12,595 bases of DNA from Desulfobacterales bacterium (lineage in GTDB: Bacteria > Desulfobacterota > Desulfobacteria > Desulfobacterales > UBA5852). Made by a program: the position numbers and the translations under genes. Of this stretch, positions 9,198-12,595 are shown one piece after another (position 1 is the stretch's first letter; every line of letters starts with the position of its first letter). The stretch lies in the NCBI GenBank assembly GCA_016735415.1, contig JAERRP010000402.1, positions 1-12,595 of the forward strand. Reading direction: 5' to 3'. Under the pieces are notes generated by a model, which was not told where the DNA came from, did not search any database, and worked only from the letters and a program-made list of their open reading frames with translations.

Positions 9198-9485
9198 TTA
9201 TTCAATGATGCCAAGAATATCGTCTTCCCGCATGATCAGATATTCATCACCTTCCACTTTGACTTCGGTCCCGCCGTATTTACTGAACAGGACGCGGTCG
9301 CCTTTTTTACCCTCCAGGGCTGCGCGCTTGCCGTCATCGCCCAATCGGCCGTTGCCGACGGCGACAACCTTTCCCTCCGCCGGTTTTTCTTTGGCGGTGT
9401 CCGGAATAATAATACCACCCTTGGTTTTAGTTTCCTCTTCCATCCTTTGAACCAGGACTCGATCGTTTAGCGGTCTGATCTTCAT
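9198..9485 (-). CDS. groS: 10-kDa co-chaperonin GroES
   Basis: 95 residues, the usual GroES length. It forms the heptameric lid that closes the GroEL cavity. The N-terminus '[18 protein letters not shown]' is characteristic; the mobile loop that contacts GroEL is about residues 17-32 ('[16 protein letters not shown]', with the hydrophobic III tripeptide); '[15 protein letters not shown]' and 'EDDILGIIE' complete the fold. GAGG (9491-9494) lies five bases before the ATG and a second AAGGAG-like site lies just upstream. It is the first gene of the groES-groEL operon. Confidence 0.98.
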   Translation of the reverse strand: MKIRPLNDRVLVQRMEEETKTKGGIIIPDTAKEKPAEGKVVAVGNGRLGDDGKRAALEGKKGDRVLFSKYGGTEVKVEGDEYLIMREDDILGIIE

Positions 9486-9786
9486 TTGTTCCTCATCTCC
9501 TTTTTAAACATATTTATAATAAAACCCATTTTGACAGGCCGGAGATAATCCAGGTTATTCGGCAATAATTGCAACCGTACCCCCGGCTTAAAATTGGTGC
9601 ATCCACATTTTTTTTGGTCGGGAACATTAAGATGCTGCCATGATATTTAACAGACAGGTGCTATAAAATCATTCAACCATTCCTCCGATTCATGAATTCA
9701 ATTCCAGGCGCTTCCAAACAACTTCATAGCGCATCGCCAAGCTGTTGTTGCAACGGGGAGTTTGATAATTATCGGTTGTAGAGCGG
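9486..9786. other. 301-bp intergenic region between groES and the FmdB-type gene
   Basis: No credible gene. It contains the groES leader and candidate promoter. No CIRCE operator (TTAGCACTC-N9-GAGTGCTAA) and no recognisable sigma-32 heat-shock promoter was found on either strand. Small palindromes occur (GCAAT-A-ATTGC at 9562-9572, GATAATTATC at 9764-9773). No intrinsic terminator for the FmdB-type gene was seen. Confidence 0.6.
9545..9574 (-). promoter_or_regulatory. Candidate groES-groEL promoter
   Basis: On the - strand TTGCAA (9569-9574) and GATTAT (9545-9550) are spaced by 18 bases, a partial sigma-70-type match about 60 bases before the groES start. The palindrome GCAAT-A-ATTGC overlaps the -35. 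The region is AT-rich, so chance matches are possible. Confidence 0.3.
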
Positions 9787-10068
9787 CTACTCGGCAGAGC
9801 TGCTGGATTTAGAATCCCCTGATGCGGATTTTGAATCAGCGGTTTGGGCTTGCTTGCCATTATCCGCAGGTCTTGAGGAAGACGTGGGTTTTTTCGCATA
9901 ATCGGTGACGTACCATCCTGAACCCTTAAGATGAAAAGCGTTATGCGATATCAGCTTGCGAAGTTTGCCGGAACAGTGCCTGCAACTGGTTAAGGGCTTG
10001 TCCGAAAATTTTTGTAGGGCCTCTTCGATTGCGCCGCATTTTGCGCATTCGTACTCATAAATGGGCAT
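9787..10068 (-). CDS. FmdB-type zinc-ribbon regulatory protein
   Basis: 93 residues. I chose the ATG at 10066-10068, which gives the family's hallmark start MPIYEYEC and has GGAGG (10077-10081) eight bases upstream; an in-frame ATG at 10098 would add ten uncharacteristic residues. The zinc ribbon is complete: Cys8-x2-Cys11 and Cys29-x2-Cys32, with 'KPLTSCRHCSGKLRKL' around the second pair. 'FHLKGSGWYVTDY' (about 44-56) is also typical. The tail is low-complexity Ser/Lys/Asp-rich and probably disordered. FmdB-like proteins are annotated as putative regulators from a gene near formamidase/amidase operons, but most homologues, like this one, stand alone and their role is not established. Confidence 0.9.
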   Translation of the reverse strand: MPIYEYECAKCGAIEEALQKFSDKPLTSCRHCSGKLRKLISHNAFHLKGSGWYVTDYAKKPTSSSRPADNGKQAQTADSKSASGDSKSSSSAE

Positions 10069-10110
10069 AAAAAAAACCTCCCTCAAGCGGTCAGTCATTT
10101 TTTTAGTATT

Positions 10111-10127
10111 CGTGGGTTACGCCCACG
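10111..10127 (-). repeat. Leader hairpin upstream of the FmdB-type gene
   Basis: CGTGGG and CCCACG (10111-10116 and 10122-10127) form a perfect 6-bp stem with a five-base loop. It lies between the promoter and the ribosome site and has no T tract, so it is a leader structure or operator, not a terminator. Confidence 0.5.
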
Positions 10128-10140
10128 TCGAACTTGATGA

Positions 10141-10168
10141 AAAATAGTCAGCCAATTATTATTGTCAA
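10141..10168 (-). promoter_or_regulatory. Promoter of the FmdB-type gene
   Basis: On the - strand a perfect TTGACA (10163-10168) and TATTTT (10141-10146, four of six) are separated by 16 bases. The start codon is about 70 bases downstream. This is one of the better sigma-70-type matches in the window. Confidence 0.6.
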
Positions 10169-10298
10169 GGTCTGGAAGCAATTTATTCAGCCGCCTGAAC
10201 CGGCATTGGGTTTACAGGACAGTCCGGCCGATGCTTTGGCCCGGTTGTGAATTTGAGGCCGATTGAAATGGTCGGGTCTTTCCGTGGGAAACCTCCGA

Positions 10299-10880
10299 TC
10301 AGCAGCGTAAGTCATCGAATTCATCCCGCCAGTGGGCGAAATAGTTCAGGACGGCCGCGAGCCCTTCGATATTGAGGAGACAAAGAATTTCGTGGGTTTT
10401 GTCATGGACCCGCTTTTCCTCAGCCAGACGCTCATCATCCGAGGCTTCGAAGTTTTGTAAAAACTGGGAGAAGCGGACGATGTGGATCAGTTCGTGGGTC
10501 ACGATATAAAGCGTAAAAGGGAACAGGGCCAAGTCCGGCGTATTTGCAAGCGGTTTTAAAATGGTGTGGTCCTGCAGGCAAATCTTGTAAAAGTCGAAAT
10601 TGCCGGAAATCAGAGGATCATTGCTTAAGCGCCCCTCGTAGCGGATCACCTGGGCGAAGGGACCCTCGACCACCTCATGGGTTATCAGGTCGGCCGCCGT
10701 CTTGACATCATATTTGCGGCGCAACCATTGGCTCGCTGAAAGTTTGTAATGGTTGCTGACAAGTTCTTCCGCCATGGCAACCGCTTCATTTACAATTAGA
10801 AGTTGGTCGGGGTTGAATTTCAAGGATGCACTTCCGAGTGAGCCGCCCAGTTTGAACGGTGCAGGGTTTTTCCTGTCCAA
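10299..10880 (-). CDS. Unknown protein with HELIH metallopeptidase-like motif
   Basis: 193 residues from TTG (10878-10880), the first possible start after an in-frame TGA; no good ribosome site precedes it, and another TTG at codon 20 has GGAAG seven bases upstream, so the start is uncertain. The body carries T-H129-E-L-I-H133, the HExxH zinc motif, set in a hydrophobic helix ('LYIVTHELIHIVRF'). Candidate third ligands follow in the next helix: E154/E155, H159 and H163. There is no signal peptide or membrane segment. I know no named family for it; length is far below typical secreted zinc proteases. It could be a small cytoplasmic metallopeptidase or a zinc protein without protease activity. 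It lies upstream of the FmdB-type gene but is separated from it by that gene's own promoter. Confidence 0.82.
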   Translation of the reverse strand: MDRKNPAPFKLGGSLGSASLKFNPDQLLIVNEAVAMAEELVSNHYKLSASQWLRRKYDVKTAADLITHEVVEGPFAQVIRYEGRLSNDPLISGNFDFYKICLQDHTILKPLANTPDLALFPFTLYIVTHELIHIVRFSQFLQNFEASDDERLAEEKRVHDKTHEILCLLNIEGLAAVLNYFAHWRDEFDDLRC

Positions 10881-10905
10881 GTATCATACGAATAAACTGG
10901 AATCA

Positions 10906-10911
10906 ATTATA
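10906..10911 (-). promoter_or_regulatory. -10 element for the HELIH protein gene
   Basis: A perfect TATAAT on the - strand, 25 bases before the TTG start. No good -35 is found at 16-18 bases. It overlaps a direct repeat of ATCAAT (10902-10907 and 10915-10920, + strand reading), which could be a regulator site. Confidence 0.45.
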
Positions 10912-10981
10912 AATATCAATAAGTTAATTAGTGCTCAGGCGGCTGGAAAAGCATTGCCGAAAAACGCCGGATAAAAAAAAC

Positions 10982-11011
10982 TGGACAACCAGATAATCTG
11001 GATGCTATTTA
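10982..11011 (+). promoter_or_regulatory. Candidate promoter with palindromic operator for the bS22-like gene
   Basis: TGGACA (10982-10987, five of six) and TATTTA (11006-11011) are 18 bases apart. The spacer contains a perfect 13-base palindrome, CCAGAT-A-ATCTGG (10989-11001). A palindrome between -35 and -10 is a classic repressor position. The start codon is about 43 bases downstream of the -10. Confidence 0.4.
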
Positions 11012-11039
11012 GTTCGTTTATTTATGAATTCAGACCAAG

Positions 11040-11052
11040 AAGGGGGTGATCC
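11040..11052 (+). promoter_or_regulatory. Extended Shine-Dalgarno of the bS22-like gene
   Basis: AAGGGGGTGATCC matches the full complement of the 16S rRNA 3' end (AAGGAGGTGATCC) at 12 of 13 positions and lies immediately before the TTG at 11054. It decides the start of this tiny gene and predicts strong ribosome binding that may offset the weak TTG codon. Confidence 0.8.
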
Positions 11053-11053
11053 A

Positions 11054-11152
11054 TTGGGCAGTGTCATCAAAAAACGACGAAAAAAAATGAGAAAACACAA
11101 GCACAGAAAGCTCCTGGCGCGCACGCGCCACCAGAGGAGAAAAGGTAAATAA
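11054..11152 (+). CDS. Tiny basic ribosomal-type protein, bS22 / AURKAIP1-COX24 family
   Basis: 32 residues starting at TTG and ending TAA 11150-11152. The product reads 'MGSVIKKRRKKMRKHKHRKLL' followed by 'ARTRHQRRKGK', which matches the small-protein family described as bS22 in mycobacterial ribosomes and as the AURKAIP1/COX24 C-terminal domain in mitochondria (mS38), where it binds rRNA in the small subunit. About half of the residues are Lys or Arg and no acidic residue is present, as expected for an rRNA-binding peptide. The GSVIKKRRKKM and HRKLL blocks are the conserved core. It is easily missed because of its length and TTG start. It is alone on its strand, with a promoter candidate upstream and a terminator downstream. 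Function as a ribosomal protein in this organism is inferred from the family. Confidence 0.88.
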   Translation: MGSVIKKRRKKMRKHKHRKLLARTRHQRRKGK

Positions 11153-11182
11153 TGGTCCCCGATCCGATTTCTGTTGTTTAGG

Positions 11183-11219
11183 AAAAGCACCTGAGAAGAC
11201 ATATTCCCAGGTGCTTTTT
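11183..11219 (+). terminator. Bidirectional intrinsic terminator between bS22-like gene and hflC
   Basis: AAAAGCACCTG (11183-11193) and CAGGTGCTTTT (11208-11218) are perfect reverse complements with a 14-base loop, followed by a further T. The stem ends in A on one side and T on the other, so it gives a hairpin with a U run on both strands, fitting its place between two convergent genes (about 30 bases after the small gene, about 60 after hflC). Confidence 0.88.
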
Positions 11220-11281
11220 CGATTTGCACGGTATTCGTGCTGGTGGCGGGCATGGCGGTATAGGGGGCGTTTCCCTGCCGA

Positions 11282-12238
11282 CTACTGTAATGATTTGGGA
11301 GACGCCTTCATGTACTTGAGCAAATCGGAATCGGTGGAAAGCACCAGTGAGGTATCACGTCCGATCGATTCGCTGTAAACCTCAAGGGTTTTGGTAAAAG
11401 TGTAAAACTCGGGATCCACCCCAAAGGCATCGGCATAAATGCGGGTGGCTTCGGCATCGGCTTTACCCTTGAGTATTTGAGCCCGGCGATAGGCTTCCGA
11501 GGTGATCTTCTTCAATTCCCGTTCCTTATCGCCCCGGATCTTGCGGGCCTCCCCTTCGCCTTCCGAGCGGAATTTCTCGGCAATCTGTTTTCTTTCGGCA
11601 ATCATGCGGTTGTAAACGGATTTTCTGACCTGGTCGACATAGTTGACCCGTTTGATCTGGACATCCACCAATTCAACCCCAAATTTATCAAGTTTGGGTT
11701 GGGCCTGTTCAAGGATACTGTTGGTAATATTTCCCCGTCCGGTCGTGATGATATAACGTTGCCGTTGATCGCCCCTGTCGGAATCTTCCAGTCCTTCTTC
11801 AAAGGTGTCAAGTTCACGATTGCTGCTTCGAACGGTTTCGATCAGTCGATAGCTGGTCACCGCGTTGCGTACGGCCGGGTCAATAATCTCGTCCAGACGA
11901 TTATTGGCGCTCATCAACATTCCGACGGTTTCCCTGAACTTGACGGGGTTGGTGATTTTCCAGCGCGCGAATGCATCGACCCAGATGAACGTTTTGTCGA
12001 GGGTCGGGATCTGACCGGGATCGCCATCCCATTGCTGCAGATTTTTGGGGTATTTATTGACGGTGTCGATGAACGGTATCCTGAACTTCAGCCCCGGGTT
12101 GGTAATCGGTTCCCGTATGATTTTACCAAAGCGGGTCAGGACGACCTGCTCGGTTTCGTCAACGACAAAGGCGGCGGAATAAGCCGTAGCCACTAGCGCA
12201 AAAATAATAATGATCGGAATGGTCACTTTACTGTTCAT
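11282..12238 (-). CDS. hflC: HflC, membrane protease modulator (SPFH/prohibitin family)
   Basis: 318 residues from ATG 12236-12238, preceded by AGGTG six bases upstream; an in-frame GTG nine bases earlier is less likely. HflC pairs with HflK in an inner-membrane complex that surrounds and regulates the FtsH protease. One N-terminal membrane segment (about 5-25, VTIPIIIIFALVATAYSAAFVV) is followed by the SPFH/band-7 domain (about 21-200) with the hallmark 'DETEQVVLTRFGKIIREPITNPGLKFRIPF'-like opening, then 'YNRMIAERKQIAEKFRSEGEGEA' and a long charged coiled coil (about 200-270), ending 'TSLVLSTDSDLLKYM'. All are as expected for HflC. The gene overlaps the end of hflK by 11 bases, showing co-translation. 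No truncation is seen. Confidence 0.95.
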   Translation of the reverse strand: MNSKVTIPIIIIFALVATAYSAAFVVDETEQVVLTRFGKIIREPITNPGLKFRIPFIDTVNKYPKNLQQWDGDPGQIPTLDKTFIWVDAFARWKITNPVKFRETVGMLMSANNRLDEIIDPAVRNAVTSYRLIETVRSSNRELDTFEEGLEDSDRGDQRQRYIITTGRGNITNSILEQAQPKLDKFGVELVDVQIKRVNYVDQVRKSVYNRMIAERKQIAEKFRSEGEGEARKIRGDKERELKKITSEAYRRAQILKGKADAEATRIYADAFGVDPEFYTFTKTLEVYSESIGRDTSLVLSTDSDLLKYMKASPKSLQ

Positions 12239-12595
12239 TGGGTGCACCTGTTATGGTTTTCAGGTTCTTCTGGTTGAGATTAAGAAGCGGCAGAAGATTA
12301 CTCTGATTGTCATCGATGAAATATTTGGGCCCCAGCCGCGGGAGGAGATCCTTTAGCGTCTCCAGGTAAAGACGCCGGACGGTGACGTCTTTGGCTTTGC
12401 TGTATTCGGCGTAGACCGACTTGAAGCGGGAGGCATCACCCTTGGCGCGGTTGACCCGATCCAGGGCATAGCCCTCGGCGGCTTTGACCTCTCTTTCAGC
12501 ATCCCCGCGGGCCGTAGGAATCGCTTTATTGTACTCCTCACGCGCCTGATAAATCATTCTTTCTTTTTCGTGGGTGGCCTGGTTGACTTCGTTGA
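12228..12595 (-). CDS. hflK: HflK, C-terminal part (N-terminus outside window)
   Basis: The - strand frame is open from the right edge to the TAA at 12228-12230, giving about 121 residues of the protein's end. HflK is the partner of HflC in the FtsH-regulating membrane complex. Visible is the late coiled-coil region ('NEVNQATHEKERMIYQAREE', 'IPTARGDAEREVKAAEGYAL', 'RVNRAKGDASRF'), which matches the conserved 'IPxARGEAxRxxxxAExYxxxRxNRAxGxAxRF' track of HflK, then 'RLYLETLKDLLPRLGPKYFID', and the C-terminal 'NLLPLLNL' element common to the family. The membrane anchor and most of the SPFH domain lie beyond the window. The end overlaps hflC. Confidence 0.93.
   Translation of the reverse strand, partial: NEVNQATHEKERMIYQAREEYNKAIPTARGDAEREVKAAEGYALDRVNRAKGDASRFKSVYAEYSKAKDVTVRRLYLETLKDLLPRLGPKYFIDDNQSNLLPLLNLNQKNLKTITGAPNEQ

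Noticed and set aside
9521..9560. TTGACA-like sequence on the + strand upstream of groES
   Set aside because: No + strand gene follows it.
9690..9899. 69-codon frame overlapping the FmdB-type gene end
   Set aside because: Same-strand shadow with low-complexity composition and no ribosome site.
10190..10945. 11-bp inverted repeat (CAGCCGCCTGA / TCAGGCGGCTG) flanking the HELIH protein gene, suggestive of a mobile element
   Set aside because: Matches of this length are expected by chance in a window of this size; no target duplication or transposase.
11477..12196. 239-codon open frame antisense to hflC
   Set aside because: hflC is certain on the other strand; the frame is a codon-usage shadow.

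Overview
The window looks like chromosomal DNA of a Gram-negative, moderate-GC bacterium, most plausibly a Desulfobacterota (delta-proteobacterial sulfate-reducer type). The evidence is the gene mix: a PilY1-type pilus protein with a DUF4124 partner, a GspE/PilB ATPase, a LysM protein of a style common in that group, an FmdB-type zinc ribbon and hflKC. This placement is an inference; no rRNA or other marker gene is present. No tRNA, rRNA, CRISPR array, insertion sequence or phage gene was found.

Left part (1-6100, all + strand): the 3' end of a PilY1-like gene is followed by two tightly spaced small exported-protein genes, one unknown and one DUF4124 with a coiled coil. The start of the DUF4124 gene overlaps the preceding stop. 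After a leader with a TATAAT box and a GC-rich hairpin comes a 744-residue, helix-rich protein that I cannot assign to any family. A 308-bp intergenic stretch with two inverted repeats follows, then a complete GspE/PilB-family secretion/pilus assembly ATPase. The region reads as a type IV pilus or type II secretion accessory block with the unknown protein in its middle.

Middle part (6101-9786, - strand): an exported LysM protein lies convergent to the ATPase gene. Upstream of it, and separated from it by a strong intrinsic terminator, is a complete groES-groEL chaperonin operon. No CIRCE operator is visible in front of groES.

Right part (9787-12595): an FmdB-type zinc-ribbon protein with a good sigma-70-like promoter and a small leader hairpin, and an unknown 193-residue protein carrying a HELIH zinc-metallopeptidase-like motif, are both on the - strand. 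A tiny 32-residue basic ribosomal-type protein (bS22 / AURKAIP1-COX24 family) follows on the + strand. It starts with TTG behind an almost complete match to the anti-Shine-Dalgarno complement. It is convergent with hflC and the 3' part of hflK (membrane-protease regulators, - strand), with a symmetric terminator hairpin between them. hflK runs off the right edge.

No clearly new multi-gene system is proven by the sequence. The best candidates for undescribed biology are the 744-residue protein beside the pilus/secretion ATPase, the HELIH protein, and the small pilus-linked exported protein.
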